From: Chryseosolibacter sp044507115
Lineage (GTDB): Bacteria > Bacteroidota > Bacteroidia > Cytophagales > Cyclobacteriaceae
Assembly (NCBI GenBank): GCA_044507115.1
Contig: JBIQJZ010000144.1
Location: 1 to 9,601 of the forward strand
Direction of reading: 5' to 3'
Length of the DNA stretch: 9,601 bases
In this document: in pieces, positions 1 through 6,499 of the stretch
How positions within the stretch are numbered: the stretch's first letter is position 1
How the letters are laid out: each line of letters begins with the position of its first letter
Notes under the pieces: model-generated
Seen by the model: only the letters and a program-made list of their open reading frames with translations
Told to the model about the DNA's origin: nothing
Databases searched by the model: none
Program-made: the position numbers and the translations under genes

Positions 1-60
1 CAGCTCGAGCGCCTTCTCATCACCGCCCTGGATCCTTTCGAAGATCTCCTTCTCATTCAT
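1..60 (-). CDS. N-terminal fragment of a probable ECF-type RNA polymerase sigma factor
   Basis: Only the first 20 codons are in the window; the gene continues leftwards past position 1. The visible protein begins MNEKEIFERIQGGDEKALEL. The pattern of a short helix, then GGDEKALEL, is typical of the start of region 2 in sigma-70 family ECF factors, where an (A/G)GDexAlexL motif precedes the core-binding helices. That assignment is an inference from 20 residues; other helical proteins could begin this way. An in-frame ATG 24 nt upstream (82-84) would add eight residues (MVYRTSSS). The start at 58-60 is preferred because it sits at the usual distance from the GGDEKAL motif. No convincing TAnnTTTG promoter box was found just upstream. 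Confidence 0.5.
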   Translation of the reverse strand, partial: MNEKEIFERIQGGDEKALEL

Positions 61-387
61 GCTGGAGCTTGTCCTGTATACCATTGTTGCGTGGCTTTGT
101 AACCTCTCTGATTTGTCGATATTCGGTTCTTTGTCGACGGTATCCGTCGTTCGTCTGAATTCAGCAAATTCCGCGCAGCGCCACCTCTCGGCTCCCTCCA
201 ATCATCACAACCCTTCGGGTATTTGCGCTGTCTTTGAAAATACTCCCGATTTCACCACCCGGCGCTTCGATTTGGGGTTAATAATAGTCACTTTGGGCTG
301 ATAAATGGCCCTTCTGCAACTGATTTAACCGGGAAAGCCTGTTTCCCGCGGACTCCGGGGACCACAGGCCTCCCAAAAATAGAAAAA
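61..387. other. Intergenic region with no supported gene
   Basis: This stretch separates the start of the partial sigma-factor-like gene from the end of hppA. A plus-strand open frame of 80 codons crosses it (59-301), but its product matches no family I know, has low-complexity Ser/Leu/Thr content and lacks a plausible start context, so it was not called. The promoter of the leftward gene must lie here. The only structure seen is a 7-bp perfect hairpin at 330-348 (CGGGAAA / TTTCCCG, 5-nt loop) with no T-tract on either side, and a CCGGGG at 355-360 that repeats one arm of the hppA terminator. Confidence 0.6.
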
Positions 388-410
388 CCCCGGTACATTC
401 CGGGGTCTTT
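383..410 (-). terminator. Rho-independent terminator of hppA
   Basis: Read on the minus strand, a 7-bp GC-rich stem (ACCCCGG / CCGGGGT, arms at 400-406 and 387-393, 6-nt loop) is followed at once by a run of T residues (TTTTT at 383-387). It begins about 25 nt after the hppA stop codon, the expected place for an intrinsic terminator of that gene. Confidence 0.85.
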
Positions 411-430
411 GTGCGTTATGTTGGTGTCGT

Positions 431-2605
431 CTAGCGGTCTTCGCTAAGATCCGTTGAGACGACTTCCATTGGAGCTTTTTCCTTCTGTGCCGTATCGTGC
501 GGCGTCTCGGAGATATGCGGGGCTATGATCAGCGCCACAATTGACGTCAGTTTGATCAGGATGTTCATTGAGGGGCCGGACGTGTCCTTGAACGGGTCAC
601 CTACCGTATCTCCAGTAACCGACGCCTTGTGGGGTTCGGATTTCTTGTAAAACATCTGACCGTTGATCTCAACTCCTTGCTCAAATGATTTCTTGGCGTT
701 GTCCCACGCTCCACCAGCGTTTGATTGGAAGATACCCATCAATACGCCAGAAACCGTGATCCCCGCGAGGAGGCCGCCAAGTACTTCAGGGCCAAACGCA
801 AATCCCACAACTGCAGGAGTCAGCAACGCGATAGCACCCGGCGCGATCATTTCACGGAGTGACGCCTTAGTCGAAATAGCGACGCATTTTTCATACTCCG
901 GCTTAGCCTTGTATTCCATGATACCCGGGATCTCGCGGAACTGACGGCGGACTTCATTCACCATATCCATCGCTGCACGTCCTACCGCTGCGATCGCAAG
1001 GGAAGAGAAGATGAATGGAATCATCCCTCCGACGAACAAGCCCGCGAGTACGGGTGCCTTATAGATATCAATTGCCGAGATTCCCGATACTCCCACAAAT
1101 GCTGCGAACAACGCAAGCGAAGTCAGCGCCGCAGAAGCAATCGCAAACCCCTTACCGGTCGCTGCCGTTGTGTTTCCGACTGCGTCGAGGTTGTCCGTAC
1201 GTTGACGAACTTCCGCGGGCAGCTGGCTCATTTCGGCAATTCCACCGGCGTTGTCGGCTATCGGGCCGAAGGCATCGATTGCGAGCTGCATGGCCGTTGT
1301 TGCCATCATTCCTGAAGCAGCTATCGCTACCCCGTAAAGGCCCGCGAAAGAGTACGACGCAATGATACCTCCCGCGAGAACAATGATGGGGAGGACTGTG
1401 GACTCCATTCCGACGGACAAACCGCCTATGATGTTGGTCGCGTGACCGGTTCCAGACTGTTTAATGATTGAGAGAACAGGGCGCTTGCCCATGGCTGTAT
1501 AGTATTCGGTGATCATGCTCATCAGTGCGCCCACAACCAGTCCGATGATGATGGCGATGAAGACGTCTATTGATGCAAAGGTTACGCCGCGGTGAACAAG
1601 CGTTTCAGGAAGCAACCATGTAACCAGAAAGTAAGATGCAATTGCGGTCAGGATAATGGATGACCAGTTGCCAATGTTCAGCGCTCCCTGGACGCTATCC
1701 GTCTCGTTTTTGATACGAACAAACCAGGTACCTACAATCGAGAAGATCAGTCCGATACCGGCGATCAGCATCGGAAGAAGTACGGGCGAAAGCCCGCCGA
1801 AATTATCTCCTGAAGCGCTAATTTCCTGACCGAGGACCATCGTCGCGAGAATGGTGGCTACGTAGGAACCGAACAGGTCTGCACCCATTCCGGCGACATC
1901 CCCGACATTATCTCCAACGTTATCCGCGATTGTTGCCGGGTTCCTGACATCGTCTTCCGGGATACCGGCTTCCACTTTGCCGACGAGGTCAGCACCGACG
2001 TCCGCCGCCTTGGTGTAGATTCCCCCGCCAACCCGGGCAAAGAGCGCAATAGATTCCGCGCCGAGCGAGAATCCCGCAAGCACTTCAATAGCCCGTTTCA
2101 TTTCGAGACCGTCCATGGCCGAGCCTTCCGGTACAAAGAAATGATAGAGTGCGATAAAAAGGCTTCCGAGTCCGAGAACTGCGATACCGGCGACGCCGAT
2201 ACCCATTACTGAGCCACCGGTGAAGGAAACTTTCAGAGCTTTTGACAAGCTGCTTCGGGCAGCCTGCGTCGTTCTGACGTTAGCTTTGGTAGCGATTCGC
2301 ATACCGATGTAACCGGCTAATGCGGAAAGGACGGCGCCGATCACGAATGAGACGGCTATGAGCGGGTGTGACTCGGCGATTAGTGTGCCTGACCACCCCA
2401 GCAGGATTGCGGCAATAACGGCGAAATAAGCGAGGACTTTCCATTCGGCTTTCAGGAACGCCATTGCACCGCGGGCAATGTACCCAGCAAGTTCCTGCAT
2501 GTTTGCGTCACCGGCATCCTGCTTCGAGACCCATGCTGATTTGATCGCCATAATGATGAGGCCGACGGCCCCGAATGCAGGAATGAGATAAGCAATGTTG
2601 TCCAT
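431..2605 (-). CDS. hppA: Membrane-bound ion-translocating inorganic pyrophosphatase (K+-dependent, probably H+-pumping)
   Basis: This 724-residue integral membrane enzyme couples hydrolysis of pyrophosphate to ion pumping across the inner membrane. The family signature DVGADLVGKVE is at residues 202-212. The acidic Mg-PPi site DNVGDNVGD is at 228-236, and a C-terminal site has DNAKK (635-639) and GDTVGDPFKDTSGP (665-678). Hydrophobic segments fit the usual 16-helix topology and the length is normal. Ala481 and Gly484 in GNTTAATGKG are the residues that mark K+-dependent enzymes; K+-independent ones carry Lys at the first position. The ion-selectivity glutamate is absent from the two usual helix-6 positions (Gly246, Ala250); instead Glu184 lies in helix 5 (GAESIALF), the arrangement I recall for Flavobacterium johnsoniae H+-PPase. 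H+ pumping is therefore an inference. A hydrophilic tail of about 25 residues (699-724) follows the last helix. The gene is monocistronic, with its own promoter and terminator. Confidence 0.97.
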   Translation of the reverse strand: MDNIAYLIPAFGAVGLIIMAIKSAWVSKQDAGDANMQELAGYIARGAMAFLKAEWKVLAYFAVIAAILLGWSGTLIAESHPLIAVSFVIGAVLSALAGYIGMRIATKANVRTTQAARSSLSKALKVSFTGGSVMGIGVAGIAVLGLGSLFIALYHFFVPEGSAMDGLEMKRAIEVLAGFSLGAESIALFARVGGGIYTKAADVGADLVGKVEAGIPEDDVRNPATIADNVGDNVGDVAGMGADLFGSYVATILATMVLGQEISASGDNFGGLSPVLLPMLIAGIGLIFSIVGTWFVRIKNETDSVQGALNIGNWSSIILTAIASYFLVTWLLPETLVHRGVTFASIDVFIAIIIGLVVGALMSMITEYYTAMGKRPVLSIIKQSGTGHATNIIGGLSVGMESTVLPIIVLAGGIIASYSFAGLYGVAIAASGMMATTAMQLAIDAFGPIADNAGGIAEMSQLPAEVRQRTDNLDAVGNTTAATGKGFAIASAALTSLALFAAFVGVSGISAIDIYKAPVLAGLFVGGMIPFIFSSLAIAAVGRAAMDMVNEVRRQFREIPGIMEYKAKPEYEKCVAISTKASLREMIAPGAIALLTPAVVGFAFGPEVLGGLLAGITVSGVLMGIFQSNAGGAWDNAKKSFEQGVEINGQMFYKKSEPHKASVTGDTVGDPFKDTSGPSMNILIKLTSIVALIIAPHISETPHDTAQKEKAPMEVVSTDLSEDR

Positions 2606-2636
2606 ATTTACAGTAGTTAGGAGTCCGGTTTACGGT

Positions 2637-2669
2637 AAAAAAACCATCCGGTTATTGCCGCGGATGGTT
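2637..2669 (-). terminator. Terminator-like hairpin with T-tract in the hppA upstream region
   Basis: On the minus strand a perfect 9-bp stem (AACCATCCG at 2669-2661, CGGATGGTT at 2650-2642) with a 10-nt loop runs straight into a T-tract; seven T in a row span 2643-2637. By structure it is an intrinsic terminator. It lies about 92 nt beyond the stop of the upstream psi-like gene, so it could end the thioesterase/psi-like transcript. It also lies only 31 nt before the hppA start and just downstream of the predicted hppA promoter, so every hppA mRNA from that promoter would carry it near the 5' end. It could serve either role, or both. Confidence 0.75.
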
Positions 2670-2681
2670 CAAAAATTTGCG

Positions 2682-2712
2682 CAAAGATAGAATAAGTACC
2701 AAAACACCCAAA
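2682..2712 (-). promoter_or_regulatory. Bacteroidetes-type promoter for hppA
   Basis: On the minus strand there is TTTG (2712-2709), a 19-nt spacer, then TATCTTTG (2689-2682). This matches the Bacteroidetes primary sigma consensus TTTG-N19-TAnnTTTG at every fixed position and in spacing. Transcription would start roughly at 2675-2679, about 70 nt upstream of the hppA start codon and a few nucleotides before the hairpin at 2642-2669. Confidence 0.7.
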
Positions 2713-2761
2713 GCCTGCCATTCGCGAACGGGAACTTATTGTGCTAAAATTGCGAAAGGGT

Positions 2762-3190
2762 CTACTTTACGCCGAACATCCGCCTGAGCGCTGCCCAGAG
2801 TTCCTTCTTCTTCGGCTCGTCAAGCAAGTGCAGATCGTCCGCGCGCATCAGCTTAAATCCGTTAGTCTCGATCTGTTCACAGCGGGGGAAGTCGGGAGAT
2901 ATTTCACTTCCGAAGACAAGCACACTTGCCGGCGAATATACCGCTAGCTCTTCAACCTTTACGGAAGGCCGTGTTAATATCGTGGCAGCGTCACTTCCCA
3001 CTTTTACCGCGCTTAGCAACCTCGTCAAGACGAGGCGGTCCTCGTCCGAGTACGTATGCCACTCGCGTGCCAGCACAACCACGAGTGGTGATCCGAACTT
3101 GTAAAGTTCCTCTTGATAGAGATATGTCAGTGCGTCGGTAGCCACAAGATCACGGTTTTGTATCGAAGAAAGATCTAAGTTCCGTTGCAT
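2762..3190 (-). CDS. Small protein, possible DNA polymerase III psi (HolD-like) subunit
   Basis: The 142-residue soluble product has no signal peptide or membrane segment. It reads as a small alpha/beta domain: an N-terminal helix around 16-31, a buried strand SPLVVVLA (34-41), an acidic helix (48-63), a second strand SVLVFG (89-94), and a final amphipathic helix with DEPKKKELWAALRRMF (124-139). The order and the closing Leu-x(n)-K-K-x-LW-x-x-L motif resemble HolD, the clamp-loader psi subunit, whose family ends in a similar helix after a conserved Asp/Pro. I recognise this by pattern only, so no symbol is given. The start ATG overlaps the end of the thioesterase gene by 41 nt; no other Met precedes the first conserved-looking strand, so this start is kept. 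The overlap suggests co-transcription and coupled translation with the thioesterase. Confidence 0.75.
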   Translation of the reverse strand: MQRNLDLSSIQNRDLVATDALTYLYQEELYKFGSPLVVVLAREWHTYSDEDRLVLTRLLSAVKVGSDAATILTRPSVKVEELAVYSPASVLVFGSEISPDFPRCEQIETNGFKLMRADDLHLLDEPKKKELWAALRRMFGVK

Positions 3191-3674
3191 CGCTCGGATT
3201 CATTCGGTTTGCAAGGATCAAACGGAGTTGCCGGCGTTGGAGCGCCCCTTCATAGAGCGCGATTTCTTCAGGTGTCTCGGGTATGATTTCCGGAACCTCT
3301 ACGCGATTTCCTTCCTGGTCGAGGGCAACGAATGTGAAATACGCGCTGTTGCTATCCAGTTTCTTTCCAGAGGGGATGTCCTCCGCTTCCACGTGAATGA
3401 TCACTTCCATCGAGGTATTAAATGCGCGGGTGACGCTGGCTTTCAATGTAACTACATTGCCAAGCCTAATCGGATGTCGGAAAGAAATATTGTCAACCGA
3501 CGCAGTGACGACGGTCGAGTTTGAGTGCTTTTGAGCAGATATCGCCGAAACGATATCCATCCAGTGCATCAAGCGCCCCCCCATAAGATTGTTAAGCGTG
3601 TTCGTGTCGTTGGGAAGAACAAGTTCTGTCATGCTGACGAACGACTCGCGCGGTGATTTCTTTTTTCTGCTCAT
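3150..3674 (-). CDS. Hotdog-fold acyl-CoA thioesterase (YciA/BACH family)
   Basis: This 174-residue cytoplasmic enzyme is predicted to hydrolyse acyl-CoA to free fatty acid and CoA. The hotdog domain spans about 13-118. The signature helix is at 27-40 (LNNLMGGRLMHWMD), with the Asn and the terminal Asp in the positions used for catalysis in this family. The strand VTASVDNISFRHPIRLGNVV (57-75) carries the F-x-x-P-x-x-x-G-x-x-V pattern, and the remaining strands include AYFTFVALD (111-119). The C-terminal 50 residues form a helical extension with YEGALQRRQLRL, common in the Bacteroidetes members. A basic N-terminus (MSRKKK) precedes the domain. It is the first gene of a two-gene unit with the psi-like gene, divergent from the thr operon. 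The physiological substrate cannot be read from the sequence. Confidence 0.88.
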   Translation of the reverse strand: MSRKKKSPRESFVSMTELVLPNDTNTLNNLMGGRLMHWMDIVSAISAQKHSNSTVVTASVDNISFRHPIRLGNVVTLKASVTRAFNTSMEVIIHVEAEDIPSGKKLDSNSAYFTFVALDQEGNRVEVPEIIPETPEEIALYEGALQRRQLRLILANRMNPSDATELRSFFDTKP

Positions 3675-3694
3675 GCTGTCTGCATGTACGTTTG
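3664..3694 (+). promoter_or_regulatory. Candidate distal promoter of the thr operon leader
   Basis: TACGTTTG at 3687-3694 matches the Bacteroidetes -7 box TAnnTTTG perfectly. It is preceded, after exactly 19 nt, by TTTC (3664-3667), three of four bases of the -33 TTTG. Transcription would start near 3700, leaving about 130 nt before the leader peptide. The site overlaps the start codon of the divergent thioesterase gene, which weakens or complicates the call. Confidence 0.35.
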
Positions 3695-3762
3695 TCTCTT
3701 TTTATTGCTGGTCGTAGTCCGAAAAAGACAATTGCCAACGTTTGCGACTCGCTTTTTGACGG

Positions 3763-3792
3763 ATTGTCACAAAAATCAGAAAAAATACTTTG
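3763..3792 (+). promoter_or_regulatory. Candidate proximal promoter of the thr operon leader
   Basis: ATTG (3763-3766), 18 nt, then ATACTTTG (3785-3792) is an imperfect match to TTTG-N19-TAnnTTTG, with an A-rich spacer. Its location suits the leader peptide: transcription would begin near 3798, about 33 nt before the ATG at 3831. The match is weaker than at 3687-3694. Confidence 0.25.
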
Positions 3793-3830
3793 GAAACAAC
3801 TCAATGATTTTATTAATTCGGTCCGCAATT

Positions 3831-3938
3831 ATGAAAACAGCACTCGTGAATCACCTTTCATCGAACTCAGCCCTGCGGGTTGAGCGTGTCTGTGTTTCAT
3901 CGACAATCACCATCACTACCACAATCATTACGGGGTGA
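3831..3938 (+). CDS. thrL: thr operon leader peptide (Thr/Ile-rich attenuator peptide)
   Basis: The short frame encodes 35 residues beginning MKTALVNHL and ending STITITTTIITG. Residues 25-34 are ten consecutive Thr/Ile codons (six Thr, four Ile; all four Thr codons are used) directly before a Gly codon and TGA. This is the layout of enterobacterial ThrL, a 21-residue peptide with a Thr/Ile run just before its stop, upstream of thrABC. The stop is 112 nt before thrA on the same strand. By family logic, a shortage of charged tRNA-Thr or tRNA-Ile would stall the ribosome in the run and change folding of the RNA downstream. The start is not certain: an in-frame ATG at 3804 would give 44 residues. 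No Shine-Dalgarno sequence is visible, as is usual here. The gene name is by functional analogy, not sequence homology. Confidence 0.8.
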   Translation: MKTALVNHLSSNSALRVERVCVSSTITITTTIITG

Positions 3939-3948
3939 CCCGTATGAT
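3924..3948 (+). promoter_or_regulatory. thr leader hairpin overlapping the leader-peptide stop codon
   Basis: The arms ATCAT-t-ACGGG (3924-3934) and CCCGT-ATGAT (3939-3948) form a ten-pair stem with a single bulged T and a GTGA (GNRA-type) tetraloop at 3935-3938. The last four leader codons are in the 5' arm and the TGA stop is in the loop. The 3' arm can instead pair with an earlier segment, GCGGGTT at 3875-3881 with GACCCGT at 3937-3943 (seven pairs, two of them G-U). That gives two mutually exclusive folds whose choice depends on ribosome position, as attenuation requires. Confidence 0.6.
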
Positions 3949-3962
3949 GTAATTCCCCCTCC

Positions 3963-4002
3963 CAGGCTTTATCGTGTCCATTTCCAGGAAATGCCGTGCC
4001 TG
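3963..4002 (+). promoter_or_regulatory. Second stem-loop between the thr leader peptide and thrA
   Basis: An outer stem CAGGC (3963-3967) / GCCTG (3998-4002) encloses a perfect inner hairpin CATTTC-CAG-GAAATG (3979-3993). It ends about 48 nt before the thrA start. No T-tract follows, so it is not a classical intrinsic terminator. It may take part in the leader switch or may be incidental. Confidence 0.35.
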
Positions 4003-4050
4003 AAAGTTCAACAAACAATCACGTGGTAGACATTTAACTCACAACATAAA

Positions 4051-6498
4051 ATGAAGGTCCTGAAATTCGGAGGTAGTTCGGTTGCAACTCCTGCGCGCAT
4101 TAAGTCGGTTATTGAGATTATCAAGTCATATTCGAAACAAGATATTGCTGTTGTTTTCTCGGCTCTTGGCGGAGTTACGGATGAGTTGATTGCTATCAGT
4201 ACACTCGCACTCGGTGGTGACCAGACGTATAGGCAGCGCGTTGATGACCTCGCCAAGCGTCACCTCGAAGCAGTCCGCGAGTTGATCAGTGTGCAGAAGC
4301 AAAGTGGTATTCTCGCTCAGGTAAAAATCCGGATGAACGAACTCGACGACGTGCTGCAGGGAGTTTATCTGGTCAAAGAGCGCACGCTCCGCACATTGGA
4401 TTATATCATGAGCTTCGGCGAACAGCTGTCGGCTTTTATTATTTCGGAGGCGATCAAGGATCAAGGTATTCAGGCCGGCTATCTCGATGCGCGAAAACTG
4501 ATTCGCACGGACAATAACTTTGGATATGCGAAGGTGGATTTTAATGTGACTAACGCGCAGGTTGCCGCATATTTTTCAGAGCCACGTCCACTTCAGGTGA
4601 TTACCGGATTTATAGCCTCTGCCGAAAGCGGTGAAACGACTACGCTCGGACGCAGTGGGTCGGACTACACGGCAGCGATCTTTGCGGGAGCGTTGCAGGC
4701 GGAGGCACTCGAAATATGGACCGACGTCGATGGGATGATGACCGCGGATCCGCGATTTGTCAAGAAGGCATTCACCGTTCCGGAGATGAGTTATGAGGAG
4801 GCGATGGAGCTTTCACACTTCGGGGCCAAAGTGATTTTCCCGGCGACCATGCAGCCAGCGATGATCAATAAGATTCCGATCTGGATCAAGAATACATTCA
4901 ATCCCGAGTTCAGAGGTACGCTCATTCATGCTCACTCCACCAACGGCAAGCTGATCAAAGGGATATCATCGATGAATGCGGTGTCGCTGCTGAACATCCA
5001 GGGAAGCGGATTGCTCGGGGTTGTCGGCGTTTCCATGAGGTTGTTTGCGACGCTTGCTCGCGAGCATATCAATGTTATCCTGATTAGCCAGGCGTCGTCG
5101 GAGCATTCGATCTGTATTGCGATCGAAAGCCAGAATGCAGGCCGTGCAAAACAGGCGATTGAGCGGGAGTTCATTCACGAAATACGAAACGAAGAGATTG
5201 ATGAGGTTCAGGTCGAGAGCGAACTGTCGATTGTGGCAGTTGTTGGCGATGGCATGAAGCACAGCCCGGGAACCAGTGGACGTATGTTCGGAGGGCTCGG
5301 AAGAAACGGGATCAACGTCATGGCTATCGCACAAGGGTCGTCCGAACGAAATATCTCAGCGGTCGTCCGACAGTCGGATATAGCCAAGGCGCTGAATGCG
5401 CTTCACGAAGCATTCTTCCTCTCTGATCGCAAACTGATTAATATTTTCCTTGTTGGAACCGGGCTGATCGGCAACACGCTCATTCGAATGATGAAGGAGC
5501 AATTCAACAAGCTGGCGAAAGAAAACCTGCTCGAAGTCAACGTCGTGGCGGTTGCGAATAGTACAAAGATGTTATTCGCAGAAGATGCGCTGTCATTGGA
5601 TTCGTGTATCGACGCGATGAAACGCCATGGCGAGGCTATGGACATGGGTGTTTTTGTCGATCGGATGAGCGCGCTGAACAAACCAAACAGCATCTTTGTC
5701 GACTGTACCTCAAGCGAAGAGGTGACTGATCATTACGCCGCGATCCTGGAGTCGAGTATTTCAATTGTTACCCCCAACAAGAAAGCTAACTCTGGGGCGT
5801 ATGAGAAGTATCAAACGCTGCGCTCGGTCGGGTTTCGCCGCGGAGTTCGGTTCTTCTACGAGACGAATGTGGGGGCCGGCTTGCCTGTGATCAATACGCT
5901 GAACGATCTGTTGCTTAGTGGTGACAAGGTGATCAGCATTGAAGGTGTTCTCAGTGGAACACTCAACTATATCTTCAGCTCTTTTGCGGACGGAAGGAAG
6001 TTTAGCGAGGTGGTTGCAGAAGCGAAGGCAAGGGGATATACCGAGCCGGATCCGCGCGACGACTTGAGCGGCATGGATGTCGCGCGTAAGATACTTATCC
6101 TTTCGCGCGAAGCTGGCCTGTCACTTGAACTTGGCGATATCGGGATTCAGAATCTTGTTCCCGAGGATTGTCGCGCAGCGAAGTCCGTTGAGGATTTCCT
6201 GTCAGCGCTGAGAAACCACGACGATGCGTTTGAAAAGTTGCGTGCCGACGCGGCGAAGCGGGGTGAAAAGCTGAGATACATGGCCGTGCTTCGCGATGGA
6301 AAGGTGGAGGTGCGACTTGACAGCGTAGACGAACAGCATCCGTTCTACTCGTTGTCGGGTAGCGATAACATCATACTGTTGACCACGGAGCGATACAACG
6401 ATCGACCGATGGTCATACGCGGTCCCGGTGCCGGTGCCGAAGTCACTGCTGCAGGTGTGTTTGCGGATATCATCAGGATTGGCCATTATGCACGATAA
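4051..6498 (+). CDS. thrA: Bifunctional aspartokinase / homoserine dehydrogenase I
   Basis: This cytoplasmic fusion enzyme catalyses two steps of the aspartate pathway: ATP-dependent phosphorylation of aspartate and NAD(P)H-dependent reduction of aspartate semialdehyde to homoserine. The kinase domain (about 1-295) opens with KFGGSS (5-10) and has GRSGSDYTA from residue 200. Two ACT-type regulatory regions follow, around 311-360 and 391-445, the second including the GSSERNISAVV motif (429-439). The dehydrogenase domain starts with the Rossmann loop GTGLIG (469-474). It continues with TNVGAGLPVI (605-614) and the catalytic stretch EPDPRDDLSGMDVARK (665-680), in which Glu665, Asp676 and Lys680 align with the known active-site residues. 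At 815 residues it is close to E. coli ThrA (820) and looks intact. Threonine feedback inhibition is expected from the family, and transcription is probably controlled by the Thr/Ile leader. The start has the A-rich context cataaaATG. Confidence 0.98.
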   Translation: MKVLKFGGSSVATPARIKSVIEIIKSYSKQDIAVVFSALGGVTDELIAISTLALGGDQTYRQRVDDLAKRHLEAVRELISVQKQSGILAQVKIRMNELDDVLQGVYLVKERTLRTLDYIMSFGEQLSAFIISEAIKDQGIQAGYLDARKLIRTDNNFGYAKVDFNVTNAQVAAYFSEPRPLQVITGFIASAESGETTTLGRSGSDYTAAIFAGALQAEALEIWTDVDGMMTADPRFVKKAFTVPEMSYEEAMELSHFGAKVIFPATMQPAMINKIPIWIKNTFNPEFRGTLIHAHSTNGKLIKGISSMNAVSLLNIQGSGLLGVVGVSMRLFATLAREHINVILISQASSEHSICIAIESQNAGRAKQAIEREFIHEIRNEEIDEVQVESELSIVAVVGDGMKHSPGTSGRMFGGLGRNGINVMAIAQGSSERNISAVVRQSDIAKALNALHEAFFLSDRKLINIFLVGTGLIGNTLIRMMKEQFNKLAKENLLEVNVVAVANSTKMLFAEDALSLDSCIDAMKRHGEAMDMGVFVDRMSALNKPNSIFVDCTSSEEVTDHYAAILESSISIVTPNKKANSGAYEKYQTLRSVGFRRGVRFFYETNVGAGLPVINTLNDLLLSGDKVISIEGVLSGTLNYIFSSFADGRKFSEVVAEAKARGYTEPDPRDDLSGMDVARKILILSREAGLSLELGDIGIQNLVPEDCRAAKSVEDFLSALRNHDDAFEKLRADAAKRGEKLRYMAVLRDGKVEVRLDSVDEQHPFYSLSGSDNIILLTTERYNDRPMVIRGPGAGAEVTAAGVFADIIRIGHYAR

Positions 6499-6499
6499 A

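Noticed and set aside
59..301. Plus-strand open frame of 80 codons in the left intergenic region
   Set aside because: It has no recognisable family, no plausible start context, and begins over the start codon of the divergent partial gene. It is most likely a chance frame.
330..348. Hairpin CGGGAAA / TTTCCCG as a terminator
   Set aside because: Neither strand has a T-tract after the stem, and hppA already has a good terminator at 383-410.
3684..3830. Upstream extension of the thr leader frame from an ATG at 3684
   Set aside because: The frame is open from 3684, but residues before the ATG at 3831 (or 3804) look like translated promoter DNA, and the candidate promoter at 3763-3792 would lie inside it.
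4020..4025. CACGTG palindrome just upstream of thrA as an operator
   Set aside because: A single 6-bp palindrome is expected by chance and no second copy or extended dyad was seen.
6428..6499. Longer thrB start inside thrA
   Set aside because: The extra 24 residues have no counterpart in homoserine kinases; MKTIRAFAPATVANV at 6500 is the family N-terminus and sits directly after the thrA stop.
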